The position numbers were made by a program, and so were the translations under genes. From Streptomyces filipinensis (GTDB lineage: Bacteria; Actinomycetota; Actinomycetes; Streptomycetales; Streptomycetaceae): a DNA stretch of 64,000 bases. Below the pieces are notes generated by a model, which worked only from the letters and a program-made list of their open reading frames with translations, was not told where the DNA came from and ran no database searches. Below are positions 16,087 through 24,756 of this stretch, in pieces. Every line of letters begins with the position of its first letter. The first letter of the stretch is position 1. The stretch lies in assembly GCF_014649495.1 (NCBI RefSeq), contig NZ_BMTD01000008.1, positions 248,001 to 312,000 on the forward strand, read 5' to 3'.

Positions 16087-17879
16087 TCACGCCTGGCGCC
16101 CCAGGGCCTGACCGGTTCGGGGCGGGCGCGCTTGCACACGTCGCGGGCGGTGCCCCGGCCGCCGACCGGGCTGATCGCCTCCACATCCTCCGTGTGGCCG
16201 GCTCCCTCGTGGAGATCGCCTGCCCGCCCACGGTCGCCATGCACGATCTCGTCCTGCTGGGCAGCGCCGGCCTGCCGGGCGAGGTGGTCGCCATCCACGG
16301 GGACACCGCCTCCGTCCAGGCATACGAGTACACCGGCGGGTTGGCGCCCGGACACCCGGCGGATCCTCAAGGGCGGCCGCTGACGGTGCGGCTGGGCCCG
16401 GATCTGCTCGGTGGGGTGTTCGACGGCCTCCTGCGCCCTCTGGGGTGCGCAGGCGATCTTCTGACGACGAGCGGGCCGGCGACCACCGAGGCGGCTGCGT
16501 GGCCGTTCACGCCCCGGGTGGTACGAGGGGAAAGGGTCGGGGCCGGTGACGTCCTCGGGGACGTCGGCGCGCGTGTCCCACTGCGGCTTCTGGTGCCCCC
16601 GGACCTGTCGGGCGAGGTGACACGGATCGCGTCGGCGGGCGCGTACCCCTCGGACGCCCCGCTCGCCGTCGTAGGCGGAGACGAAGTGCGCATGGCTCAG
16701 TCGTGGCCGGTGCGCAAGCCGCGGCCGGTTGCACGGCGCCTGCCGGCGGACGCACCACTGAACACCGGGCAGCGTGCCGTCGACCTGCTCTTCCCCGTGG
16801 CGCGCGGCAGCACGGTGGCCGTCCCAGGCGGTTTCGGCACGGGCAAGACCATGCTGCTGCAGCAGATCGCCAAGTGGTGCGACGCGGACGTGATCGTCTA
16901 CGTCGGCTGCGGCGAGCGCGGAAACGAAATGGCGGACGTCATCGAGGAGTTGGCGGAGCTGACCGATCCACGGACCGGTGGCCGGCTGGCGGAGCGGACC
17001 GTGACGATCGCGAACACCTCGAACATGCCGATGATGGCACGCGAGGCGAGTGTGCACACGGGCGCGACCGTGGCGGAGTACTTCCGCGACATGGGCCTTG
17101 ACGTCGTCCTCATCGCCGACTCGACCTCCCGGTGGGCGGAGGCGCTGCGCGAGTTCGCCTCCCGCATGGGCGAGTTGCCCGCCGAGGAGGGCTATCCGGC
17201 TTCGCTCGCCTCCCAACTGGCCGCGTTCTACGAGCGGGCGGCGGCCGTTCGTACGCAGGGCGGCGCGACGGGGTCCGTCACGGTGATCGGTGCCGTGTCT
17301 CCGCCGGGCGGCGACCGCACCGAGCCCGTCACGGCCCACACCGAACGGTTCGTGCGGTGTCTGTGGAGCCTGGACCGCGACCTCGCCTACGCACGGCACT
17401 ATCCGGCCGTGTCCTGGTCGGAGTCGTTCTCCCGGGACGCCGCCGCGCTGTCGGCCGCGCACGCGCGCGCCGGTGACCCCGGGTGGGCCGAGCGGCGCGG
17501 GCGCGTCGCGCGGCAGCTGGCCGAGGCGGACCGGCTGGCCGACCTCGTCGAGCTGGTCGGCATCACCGCCCTGCCGCCCCGGGAACGGATCAGTGTGCTC
17601 GCCGGGCGGCTGCTGCGCGAGGCCGCGATCCAGCAGAGCGCGCTGTCCCCGGCGGACGCCTACAGCGCCCCCGCGAAGACGGCCGCTCTGGTGGACGCCG
17701 TGCTGACCGTGGTCGACCGTTGCCTGGAGGTGGTGGACGCCGGTACCCAGGCCGAGGTCGTCGAGGCGGTCGACTTCAGCCCGTTGCTGCGGGCACGCGA
17801 GGCGGCGGGCCCCGCGGAGACAGCCCCGGTGACGGCGGCCCGCGACACCGTGCTGGCCCGGCTCGCGGAGACAGCGTGA
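16083..17879 (+). CDS. ntpA: A/V-type ATPase catalytic subunit A
   Basis: The 598-residue product has the full length expected for V/A-type catalytic subunits, longer than F1-beta because of the non-homologous insert (about residues 85-190). The Walker A loop is GGFGTGKT (249-256), the catalytic glutamate motif is GCGERGNEM, and the Walker B region is VVLIADSTSRWAEALRE. P-loop and GER signatures identify it as the ATP-hydrolysing subunit, not an F-type or flagellar ATPase. It overlaps subunits E and B by 4 bp on each side. All catalytic residues I can check are intact. Confidence 0.97.
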   Translation: MITPGAPGPDRFGAGALAHVAGGAPAADRADRLHILRVAGSLVEIACPPTVAMHDLVLLGSAGLPGEVVAIHGDTASVQAYEYTGGLAPGHPADPQGRPLTVRLGPDLLGGVFDGLLRPLGCAGDLLTTSGPATTEAAAWPFTPRVVRGERVGAGDVLGDVGARVPLRLLVPPDLSGEVTRIASAGAYPSDAPLAVVGGDEVRMAQSWPVRKPRPVARRLPADAPLNTGQRAVDLLFPVARGSTVAVPGGFGTGKTMLLQQIAKWCDADVIVYVGCGERGNEMADVIEELAELTDPRTGGRLAERTVTIANTSNMPMMAREASVHTGATVAEYFRDMGLDVVLIADSTSRWAEALREFASRMGELPAEEGYPASLASQLAAFYERAAAVRTQGGATGSVTVIGAVSPPGGDRTEPVTAHTERFVRCLWSLDRDLAYARHYPAVSWSESFSRDAAALSAAHARAGDPGWAERRGRVARQLAEADRLADLVELVGITALPPRERISVLAGRLLREAAIQQSALSPADAYSAPAKTAALVDAVLTVVDRCLEVVDAGTQAEVVEAVDFSPLLRAREAAGPAETAPVTAARDTVLARLAETA

Positions 17880-19270
17880 GCGGCCCGGTGGAGGTCGAGT
17901 ACACGGGCGTGCGCGAACTGCGCGGTCCGCTCGTGGTCGTCGAAGGCGTGAGCGGGGTGGGCTGGGACGAGTTCGCCACGATCGTGCTCGACTCCGGTGA
18001 ACGGCGACACGGGCTGGTCCTGGAGGTGGACCGCGACCTCGCGGTGGTCCAGGTTCTGGAGGACACGGCCGGCATGAACCGCACCGGCACCCGTGTCGCC
18101 TTCTCGGGGTCGCCGATGCGGATCCCGGTCGGTGCCGGTTGGCTGGGGCGGGTGGGCAACGGGCGCGGCGAACCGGCCGACGGTGGACCGCCGGTGCTGG
18201 GCGGGTCGTACGAGGCGGTCGGCGGCGCGCCGATCAACCCGGTACGCCGGGAACCGCCGAACGACCCGGTGCTCACCGGGGTGGGCGCTGTGGATGTGCT
18301 GACCACGCTGGTGCGGGGACAGAAGCTGCCGGTGTTCTCGGCCGCCGGGCTGCCGCACCTGGAACTGGCCGTGCAGATCGCGGCCCAGGCGACCTGTGGG
18401 GGTGAGCCGTTCGCCGTCGTGTTCGCCGGGATGGGGCTCACCCACGCCGACACGGCGTTCGTCCGTGACGGGCTGGCCGCGCGTTCCGCGGCACGGGAAC
18501 TCGTCCTGTTCCTCAACACCGCCGACGACCCGGTGATCGAGCGGCTGCTCACTCCGCGACTCGCCCTGACCGTCGCCGAACACCTGGCGTTCGCCCAGGG
18601 CCGCCACGTTCTGGTGGTGATGACGGACATGACGGCCTACTCGGAGGCACTGCGCGAGGTGTCCGCCGCACGTGGCGAGATACCGGCACGGCGTGCCTAC
18701 CCCGGCTACCTCTACAGCGACCTGGCCTCCCTCTACGAGCGCTGCGGCAGAATCAGGGGCCGCCCGGGGTCGCTCACCATCCTGCCGGTGCTCACCATGC
18801 CCGCCGGCGACATCACCCACCCCGTCCCCGACCTCACCGGCTACATCACCGAAGGCCAGATCGTGCTGTCCGCCGATGTCCAGGCGGCCGGCACGTATCC
18901 GCCCGTCGATCCGCTGGCCTCGCTGTCGCGTCTGATGCGGAAGGGAACCGGGGCAGGACGCACCCGTGCCGATCATCCGGCCGTCGCCGCACAGCTGATC
19001 GCAGCGCTGGCCCGGTCCCGGCAGGTCGCGGAACTCGCCGACCTGATCGGCCGTGCCGCGCTCAGTCCGACCGATCTGCGCCACCTGGAGCTCCAGGACG
19101 CCTTCCGGGACCGCTTTCTCCCGCAGGGCACCGACGAGGACCGGTCGTTGGACGATTCCCTGGATCGGGCCTGGGAGGTGCTGCTGACCCTGCCGCGCAG
19201 CCAACTCGGCATGCTTCCGGCCGACCTGCTCGACACCCACGCTCCACCGCGGCGCGAGGAACGGAGATGA
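17876..19270 (+). CDS. ntpB: A/V-type ATPase regulatory subunit B
   Basis: The 464-residue product begins VEVEYTGVRELRGPLVVVEG and contains the family's PINPVRREPPNDPVLTGVGA and GQKLPVFSAAGLPHLELAVQ blocks. The normal P-loop is replaced (FSAAGLPHLE), as in all non-catalytic V/A B subunits. TDMTAYSEALREVSAARGEI and RRAYPGYLYSDLASLYERCG are strongly conserved. GTG 17876 overlaps the subunit A stop. It ends with an ATGA overlap into subunit D, so A, B and D are translationally coupled. Confidence 0.97.
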   Translation: MSGPVEVEYTGVRELRGPLVVVEGVSGVGWDEFATIVLDSGERRHGLVLEVDRDLAVVQVLEDTAGMNRTGTRVAFSGSPMRIPVGAGWLGRVGNGRGEPADGGPPVLGGSYEAVGGAPINPVRREPPNDPVLTGVGAVDVLTTLVRGQKLPVFSAAGLPHLELAVQIAAQATCGGEPFAVVFAGMGLTHADTAFVRDGLAARSAARELVLFLNTADDPVIERLLTPRLALTVAEHLAFAQGRHVLVVMTDMTAYSEALREVSAARGEIPARRAYPGYLYSDLASLYERCGRIRGRPGSLTILPVLTMPAGDITHPVPDLTGYITEGQIVLSADVQAAGTYPPVDPLASLSRLMRKGTGAGRTRADHPAVAAQLIAALARSRQVAELADLIGRAALSPTDLRHLELQDAFRDRFLPQGTDEDRSLDDSLDRAWEVLLTLPRSQLGMLPADLLDTHAPPRREERR

Positions 19271-19887
19271 GTCCGCAGGGACGCCGCGTCGCGGCAGGGC
19301 GGGCCGGGCGCCTCCGGCTGCGCCGCGGTCTCGCCACGGCGCTGCGCGGAGCGGACCTGCTCGAACGCAAACTCCGGCTCCTGCTGGACCGCGAGCGCAC
19401 GGCACGCCGGGCTGCGGAGGACGCGCGCCGGGTGTGGGAGGAGAAGCTGGCCGACGCGGACACATGGCTGCTGCGCGGGGTGCTGCTCGGAGGCGAACGC
19501 GCGCTTGCCGAGGCGGCGCCCGCTGACCGGGCTCGCGTCGACATCCGGTGGGCCGCGCTGATGGGCGTACGCCACCCGGCGGCCGTGGAGTGCGCAGCGC
19601 CCATACGCTCCCCGGCGGAGCCGACCCCCTCCAACACCGCGCTCGCCCACGCCGAAACGGCCTCCCGCGCCGCGGTCCGCGCGGCGGCGGAACTCGCCGT
19701 CCATCAGGCAGCCGCCGACCTGCTCGCCGCCGAGGCCGAACGGACACGGCAGCGAGTCCGTGCCCTCCGCAGACACTGGATCCCCCGCCTGCGGGCCGAA
19801 CTGGACGCTGTGGAACTGGCGTTGGAGGAGGCGGAACACGAGGAAGCGGTACGACGCCGCTGGGCCGCCACCCGCACGGACCGATGA
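19267..19887 (+). CDS. ntpD: A/V-type ATPase subunit D (central rotor shaft)
   Basis: The 206-residue product has long N- and C-terminal helices forming an antiparallel coiled coil. It shows RLRLRRGLATALRGADLLER followed by KLRLLL near the start and ALRRHWIPRLRAELDAVELA near the end, the D-subunit pattern (..a..L..rk...L). It is the last gene of the operon, with an ATGA overlap to subunit B. A stem-loop 24 bp after the stop probably marks the operon end. Confidence 0.92.
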   Translation: MSPQGRRVAAGRAGRLRLRRGLATALRGADLLERKLRLLLDRERTARRAAEDARRVWEEKLADADTWLLRGVLLGGERALAEAAPADRARVDIRWAALMGVRHPAAVECAAPIRSPAEPTPSNTALAHAETASRAAVRAAAELAVHQAAADLLAAEAERTRQRVRALRRHWIPRLRAELDAVELALEEAEHEEAVRRRWAATRTDR

Positions 19888-19911
19888 TGTCTGCGCCACG
19901 GCTCACCGACA

Positions 19912-19932
19912 GCGGGCCCGGACAGGGCCCGC
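19912..19932 (+). terminator. Hairpin after the A/V-ATPase operon
   Basis: GCGGGCCC-GGACA-GGGCCCGC forms a perfect 8-bp GC stem with a 5-base loop, 24 bp after the subunit D stop. There is no T-run, which is common for actinomycete terminators. Confidence 0.55.
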
Positions 19933-19951
19933 CGGACCTCACCGGACGGTG

Positions 19952-20155
19952 TCAGTCGCGGTGCCGGATCTCCACGTGCTTCGCCTCCGTCTTCTTGGCG
20001 CCCAGGCCCACACTGACGGTGAGCATGCCGTCGGTGTACTCGGCCCTGACGTCCTCCTCGTCGGCACCGGCCGGCAGCGACACGCTGCGGCTCATCGCTC
20101 CGTACCGGATCTCGCTGCGATTCCCCGCGGGAAACCCCTCCGCTGGGACCGTGCG
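19952..20155 (-). pseudogene. Relic of an Hsp20/alpha-crystallin small heat-shock protein
   Basis: On the minus strand this reads NRSEIRYGAMSRSVSLPAGA, then DEEDVRAEYTDGMLTVSVGL and GAKKTEAKHVEIRHRD before a stop at 19952. This is the C-terminal part of the alpha-crystallin domain (RYG.F.RSV.LP....E....Y..G.L.V.V). The N-terminal arm and first beta strands are missing, and the upstream DNA is the 3' end of the phosphoketolase gene. I infer a gene fragment. A short expressed peptide cannot be excluded, but no start with a ribosome site is visible. Confidence 0.65.
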
Positions 20156-20205
20156 GTCCCTCTCGTTCGCTGCACGGGCCGGAACCGGGCGGCCTCGCAG
20201 GAGAC

Positions 20206-22587
20206 TCAGTCGTTCCAGCTCCACTCGGCGACCTCGGGCAGGTCGGTGCCGTGCTCGCGGATCCAGGCCTGGTGCCGGACGCGGGTATCGGCCATTGCCT
20301 GCCGCACGGCCGCGGCCCGGACGGCGAGACCCGGAACGCGGTCGATGACGTCCATGACGAGCCGGTACCGGTCGAGGTCGTTGCGGACGACCATGTCGAA
20401 CGGGGTGGTCGTGGTGCCCGACTCCTTGTAACCGCGCACATGAAGGTTCCTGTGGCCGGGGCGGCGGTAGGCGAGGCGGTGGACGAGCCACGGATAGCCG
20501 TGGTAGGCGAAGATCACCGGTTTGTCGGTGGTGAACAGGCCGTCGTACTCGAAGTCGGGCATCCCGTGCGGGTGTTCCTCGTGCGGCAGCAGCCGTGTCA
20601 TGTCGACCACGTTGACCACCCGCACCGCCAGAGTGGGCAGGTGCCGGCGTAGCAACTGGGCCGCCGCCAGCACTTCCTGCGTGGGCACGTCACCGGCGCA
20701 GGCCAGGACGACGTCGGGTTCGCCGCCGTTCTCGGTCCCGGCCCACTCCCAGATCCCGGCGCCGCGCGCGCAGTGGACCCGGGCCTGTTCGATCGTCAAC
20801 CAGTCGAAGCAGGGCTGCTTGCCCGCCACGACCACGTTGACGTAGTCGCGGCTGCGCAGGATGTGATCGGCCACGCACAGCAGGGTGTTCGCGTCCGGCG
20901 GCAGGTAGACGCGGACCACTTCGGGGCTCTTGTTGAGGACGTGGTCCACGAAGCCGGGGTCCTGGTGCGAGAAGCCATTGTGGTCCTGGCGCCAGACGTG
21001 CGAGGTGAGGAGATAGTTGAGCGAGGCGACCGGTGCGCGCCAGGACAGCTCACGTGAGGTCTTCAGCCACTTGATGTGCTGGTTGACCATGGAGTCGACG
21101 ATGTGCACGAACGCCTCGTAGCAGGAGAACAGTCCGTGCCGGCCGGTCAGCAGGTATCCCTCCAGCCAGCCCTGGCAGAGATGCTCGGAGAGGATCTCCA
21201 TCACGCGGCCGTGCCGGTCCAGGTGCTCGTCCACCGGGAGCATCCCCGCCTGCCAGGCCTTTCCGCTGGCTTCGAAGACTGCCTGAAGACGGTTGGAAGC
21301 GGTCTCGTCCGGGCCGACCAGGCGGAAGTCCCGACGCAGCCGGGTGTCGTTCATGACCTGTGCGAGCAGGGCGCCGAGGATCCGGGTGGGCTCGTGCAGC
21401 GTGGTACCCGGCTTGTCGACGGGCACGGCGAAGGCGTCCGGGGAGGGCAGTGGAAGCTCGCGGACGAGTAGACCACCGTTGGCGTGCGGGCTCACCCCGA
21501 GGCGCTTGGCTCCGTCGGGGACGCAGGCGAGGACGCCGTCGCTCGGGCGGCCGTCCGCGCCGAACAGCTCCTCGGGGCGGTAGGAGCGGAGCCACCGCTC
21601 CAACTGCTCCAGGTGAGCCGGGTTTTCGCGGACGGAAGCCAGGGGTACCTGGTGGGCACGCCAGGTACCCTCGACCGGTTCGCCGTCCACCTCGGCCGGC
21701 CCGGTCCAGCCCTTCGGAGTACGCAGCACGATCACCGGCCAGTGCACGCGCTCGGTGATTCCGTCGTCCCGGGCCCCGCGCTGCGCCAGGGCGATCCGGT
21801 CCAGGGCGTCGTCGAACGCGGCGGCCATGGCGCGGTGCACCGCCATGGGATCGTCTCCGGTGACGTGGATCGGTTCGTAACCGTAGCCCCGCAGCAGCCC
21901 GTCGAGTTCGTGCTCGGGGAGCCGGGACAGGACGGTCGGGTTGGCGATCTTGTAGCCGTTGAGGTGCAGGATCGGCAGGACGGCGCCGTCGTGGACGGGG
22001 TCGAGGAACTTGTCGGAGTGCCAGGAGGCGGCGAGCGGCCCGGTCTCCGCCTCGCCGTCACCGATCACGCAGGCCACCAGCAGGTCCGGGTTGTCGAAGG
22101 CGGCACCGTAGGCGTGTGCGAGGGAGTAGCCCAGTTCGCCGCCCTCGTGGATCGAGCCCGGCGTTTCCGGTGCCACGTGGCTCGGCACACCGCCGGGGAA
22201 GGAGAACTGCCGGAACAACCGCTCCATGCCCGCCTTGTCCCGCGAGACGTCGGGATAGGTCTCGCTGTAGCTGCCTTCCAGCCAGGATCCGGCGAGGACG
22301 GCGGGCCCGCCGTGGCCCGGACCCCAGACGCACAGCGCGTCCAGTCCGCGCGCTTTGATCACACGGTTGAGGTGGGTGTACACGAGGTTCAGACCGGGCG
22401 AGGTGCCCCAGTGGCCGAGCAGCCGCGGCTTGATGTGCTCGGGCCTGAGCGGTTCGGTCAGCAGCGGGTTGGCCATGAGGTAGATCTGGCCCGCCGCCAG
22501 ATAGTTGGCAGCGCGCCAGTGGGCGTCCAGGGTGCGCAGTTCCTCGTCGGTGAGTGCGGTGGCGTCCGGGTGGGCGGCATGGGACAT
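20206..22587 (-). CDS. xfp: Xylulose-5-phosphate/fructose-6-phosphate phosphoketolase
   Basis: This thiamine-diphosphate enzyme cleaves xylulose-5-P or fructose-6-P with phosphate to acetyl phosphate plus glyceraldehyde-3-P or erythrose-4-P. The product has 793 residues, normal length. Hallmarks are GHWGTSPGLNLVYTHLNRVI, GPGHGGPAVLAGSWLEGSYS, SFPGGVPSHVAPETPGSIHE-type and GELGYSLAHAYGAAFD blocks, and the TPP motif GDGEAETGPLAASWHSDKFL. ATG 22587 (MSHAAHPDATAL) follows GAGGTGCCC; the open frame continues upstream without conserved sequence. No acetate kinase or phosphotransacetylase is nearby. A perfect DosR-like box lies 121 bp upstream, consistent with control under hypoxia. Confidence 0.95.
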   Translation of the reverse strand: MSHAAHPDATALTDEELRTLDAHWRAANYLAAGQIYLMANPLLTEPLRPEHIKPRLLGHWGTSPGLNLVYTHLNRVIKARGLDALCVWGPGHGGPAVLAGSWLEGSYSETYPDVSRDKAGMERLFRQFSFPGGVPSHVAPETPGSIHEGGELGYSLAHAYGAAFDNPDLLVACVIGDGEAETGPLAASWHSDKFLDPVHDGAVLPILHLNGYKIANPTVLSRLPEHELDGLLRGYGYEPIHVTGDDPMAVHRAMAAAFDDALDRIALAQRGARDDGITERVHWPVIVLRTPKGWTGPAEVDGEPVEGTWRAHQVPLASVRENPAHLEQLERWLRSYRPEELFGADGRPSDGVLACVPDGAKRLGVSPHANGGLLVRELPLPSPDAFAVPVDKPGTTLHEPTRILGALLAQVMNDTRLRRDFRLVGPDETASNRLQAVFEASGKAWQAGMLPVDEHLDRHGRVMEILSEHLCQGWLEGYLLTGRHGLFSCYEAFVHIVDSMVNQHIKWLKTSRELSWRAPVASLNYLLTSHVWRQDHNGFSHQDPGFVDHVLNKSPEVVRVYLPPDANTLLCVADHILRSRDYVNVVVAGKQPCFDWLTIEQARVHCARGAGIWEWAGTENGGEPDVVLACAGDVPTQEVLAAAQLLRRHLPTLAVRVVNVVDMTRLLPHEEHPHGMPDFEYDGLFTTDKPVIFAYHGYPWLVHRLAYRRPGHRNLHVRGYKESGTTTTPFDMVVRNDLDRYRLVMDVIDRVPGLAVRAAAVRQAMADTRVRHQAWIREHGTDLPEVAEWSWND

Positions 22588-22687
22588 GGGCACCTCGGTG
22601 TGTTGTTTTGTCAGCCGTTCCGCGTGCGCTGCGGAAAGGTCCGGCCCCGTCGGCGTCCATTGCACCCCGTCCGGTCCCTGGGCGCTG

Positions 22688-22701
22688 GGGCCTAGTAGCC
22701 C
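22688..22701. promoter_or_regulatory. Near-match DosR-like box upstream of xfp
   Basis: GGGCC-TAGT-AGCCC matches the box at nine of ten half-site positions (one fixed position differs). It sits 6 bp from the stronger box at 22708-22723, making a paired site. Confidence 0.35.
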
Positions 22702-22707
22702 ATACGC

Positions 22708-22723
22708 GGGGCCTGAGGGCCCC
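22708..22723. promoter_or_regulatory. DosR-like box upstream of xfp
   Basis: GGGGCC-TGAG-GGCCCC is a 6+6 inverted repeat and an exact GGGNC-N4-GNCCC match, 121 bp before the leftward phosphoketolase start and 64 bp before the rightward nicotinate phosphoribosyltransferase relic. Confidence 0.55.
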
Positions 22724-22787
22724 ATTTCCTCCTACACGGCCGCGACGAGACTGGGACCGAGGAACCTCGGCCCCGGCGGCGACAGCC

Positions 22788-23440
22788 ATGTCCGACGTCA
22801 CCACCACCGACCTCTACGAAGTGACCATGACCATGTCCTACCTCCGGGTGGAGAGGGACGACGCCGAGAGGTTCGCGGCCGCCTTGCACCGGCCTGCCCG
22901 GGACCTCGAACCGCTTCGCGGCCTGTCCTTCGCAGGCGAGGTGCGCGCGGTCGGAGGGGCATGTGCTCTTCGCCGGTGAGCCCTGCTGGAGGTGACCGCA
23001 CCACTCCCTCAGGCCCAGCTCGTCGAGACGTACCTGCTGAACCAGCTCTGCCACCAGACGGTGGTGGCGTCCAAGGCGGCGCGTTGCGTCCTCGCTGCGG
23101 CCGGCCGACCGGTCGTATCTTCGCGCTGCGCCGCACGTACGGCCCGCGGGCGGGGCTGCAGGCCGCCCGGCTGGACGCCATGGTGGGCTTCGCCGGCACC
23201 AGCGACGTGCAGGACGCGCGCAAGCGGTTCCGCGAGGACTTGGCCGATCTGCCCGACTCGGCGCGCCGGATCGAGAATCCCGAGCCGGTCCGGCCGGTGC
23301 GGTCCGAGTCACTCGACCATCTGACGGCCTCGGTACAAGCCGACATCGAAGCCCGGCTGTGCCCGGAGGACCGCACCGCACCGTCGGACACAGCGGACCG
23401 CCGTTCCGCCACGCTCTCGGTCCCCCCGGACACTGATCGG
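22788..23440 (+). pseudogene. pncB: Decayed nicotinate phosphoribosyltransferase
   Basis: Three pieces of one enzyme lie in three frames. The first starts at ATG 22788 (MSDVTTTDLYEVTMTMSYLR) and jumps, by a deletion, to HRPARDLEPLRGLSFAGEVR. The second, from about 22970, reads LLEVTAPLPQAQLVETYLLN and QLCHQTVVASKAARC. The third, from about 23110, reads FALRRTYGPRAGLQAAR and MVGFAGTSDV, then skips the catalytic core to a C-terminal DLPDSARRIENPEPVRPVRS. Two frame changes and at least two internal deletions make it non-functional. The family makes nicotinate mononucleotide for NAD salvage. The intact S. coelicolor stress region carries a homologue, so this one has been lost here. Confidence 0.85.
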
Positions 23441-23476
23441 ACACGTGACGGCGGAGGGTTCGACGGGCCTCCGACG

Positions 23477-23490
23477 GGGACCATCGGCCC
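23477..23490. promoter_or_regulatory. DosR-like box upstream of the DUF1918-USP-P-ATPase operon
   Basis: GGGAC-CATC-GGCCC is an exact match, 83 bp before the ATG at 23574. It precedes a seven-gene operon reaching 30398 in which four genes have DosR-regulon relatives in M. tuberculosis. Confidence 0.55.
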
Positions 23491-23573
23491 CTGGCAGGCC
23501 GACACCACCGTGGCCTTCCATGGAAGTGGCGGCGGCATCCCCCCGCGCCACCGCAGGGAGGAGGCGACGAGCG

Positions 23574-23864
23574 ATGTCCGCTCCCGCACCAGCAACGAAG
23601 AACGCTGAGGCCGAAGCCCCCACCGGCTCAGAGGCAACCAGGGCCTCCACTCGCGTCCGCGTGGGCGACGAGATCGTGGTACGCGGGACCACGGCCGGGG
23701 TCGTCGCACGAGACGGCGAGATCGTCGGACTCCACCATGAGGACGGCACCCCGCCCTACGACGTGCGGTGGGCCGAGGACGGACGAGTGACCCTCTACTT
23801 CCCGGGTCCTGATGCGTACATCCGGCACTTGGTGACCGGAGGCGATCATGTCCGGGCCCGGTGA
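23574..23864 (+). CDS. DUF1918 small protein
   Basis: The product has 96 residues. A disordered Ala/Glu/Thr-rich N-terminus (to about 28) precedes a small beta domain, VRVGDEIVVRGTTAGVVARD followed by GEIVGLHHEDGTPPYDVRW and FPGPDAYIRHL. This DUF1918 domain recurs as the N-terminal part of the fusion protein at 51007-51927, with 19 identical consecutive residues. Function unknown; the fold is SH3-like by pattern. ATG 23574 follows GGGAGGAGGCGACGAGCG. Its 3' end overlaps the USP gene by 17 bp. Confidence 0.8.
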   Translation: MSAPAPATKNAEAEAPTGSEATRASTRVRVGDEIVVRGTTAGVVARDGEIVGLHHEDGTPPYDVRWAEDGRVTLYFPGPDAYIRHLVTGGDHVRAR

Positions 23865-24726
23865 ACGCCGACCGGTCGTGGTGGGCGTCGATCCCGATCC
23901 CGTCCACCGGATGGCACTGGTCTGGGCGGCCGACGAGGCCGCCCGCAGACGGCTGCCGTTGCGCGCCGTCCATGTGGAGGGCGTGCCCACCAGGGGGTAC
24001 CGGAGGCAGGAGGTCCCGCCGTCCTGGGAGGAATGGAACGAGGCGCTGCACAAGGCCGGCGAGCAGGTGCTGGGGCAGGCCGTGGACTTCGTCTCGGCCC
24101 GGCACCCTCAGCTCCAGGTCGACGCGCTGCTCGCGGAGGGCGACCCGGTGTGGGTGCTGCGCGAGCAGAGCCGCGATGCCACCTCCCTCGTGCTGGGATC
24201 GCGGCACCTGAGCCGGAAGCAGGAGGTGTTCGGCTCCGCGTCGGTCGCTCTGCCGGTCATGGCCCGTACGCACTGTCCCCTGGTGGTCGTCCCCGAGCCG
24301 GAACACGTCACCGAGGAACCCCCGTACTTCGTCGTCGGCGTGGACGGCAGCGAGCACTCCGCCGCTGCGGTCGACCTGGCGTTCGAGGAGGCAGCCCTGC
24401 GCGGCGCCCGGCTGCGGGCCCTGCTCGTCTGGGAGCCAGGACCGCTGAGAGTCTTCGACGAGCACCAGCCGCAGCAGGAGGCCCGTCGGCTCCTCTCCGA
24501 GATCGTGGCAGGACGCCAGGCCCGCTATCCCGAGGTGGACCTGCACCACGAAGTGCTCGTCGGGCATCCCGTCCAGGTGCTCACCGACGCCTCGGCCCAT
24601 GCGCTGGGCCTGGTGGTGGGGACCCGGGGCCGCGGAGGCTTCGCCGGCATGCTGCTGGGCTCGGTCAGCCAGGGCGTGCTGCACCACGCCCGTTGCCCCG
24701 TCATCGCCGTACCGACCCGCGAGTGA
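23848..24726 (+). CDS. Tandem-domain universal stress protein
   Basis: The 292-residue product has two USP domains. Domain 1 (PVVVGVDPDPVHRMALVWAA) has a degenerate loop, GSRHLSRKQEVFGSAS. Domain 2 (YFVVGVDGSEHSAAAVDLAF) has a full ATP-binding pattern, GTRGRGGFAGMLLGSVS. This is the reverse of most USPs in the window, where domain 1 keeps the loop. ATG 23848 is preceded by GGAGGCG and overlaps the DUF1918 gene. It is 30 bp from the nitroreductase gene, in the same operon. Confidence 0.9.
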   Translation: MSGPGERRPVVVGVDPDPVHRMALVWAADEAARRRLPLRAVHVEGVPTRGYRRQEVPPSWEEWNEALHKAGEQVLGQAVDFVSARHPQLQVDALLAEGDPVWVLREQSRDATSLVLGSRHLSRKQEVFGSASVALPVMARTHCPLVVVPEPEHVTEEPPYFVVGVDGSEHSAAAVDLAFEEAALRGARLRALLVWEPGPLRVFDEHQPQQEARRLLSEIVAGRQARYPEVDLHHEVLVGHPVQVLTDASAHALGLVVGTRGRGGFAGMLLGSVSQGVLHHARCPVIAVPTRE

Positions 24727-24756
24727 ACCGGCAGACCGGCACGAAGGGAAGCCGCC

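Noticed and set aside
21484..22695. A 403-codon open frame antisense to phosphoketolase
   Set aside because: No family resemblance or ribosome site, and it is fully covered by the conserved xfp frame.
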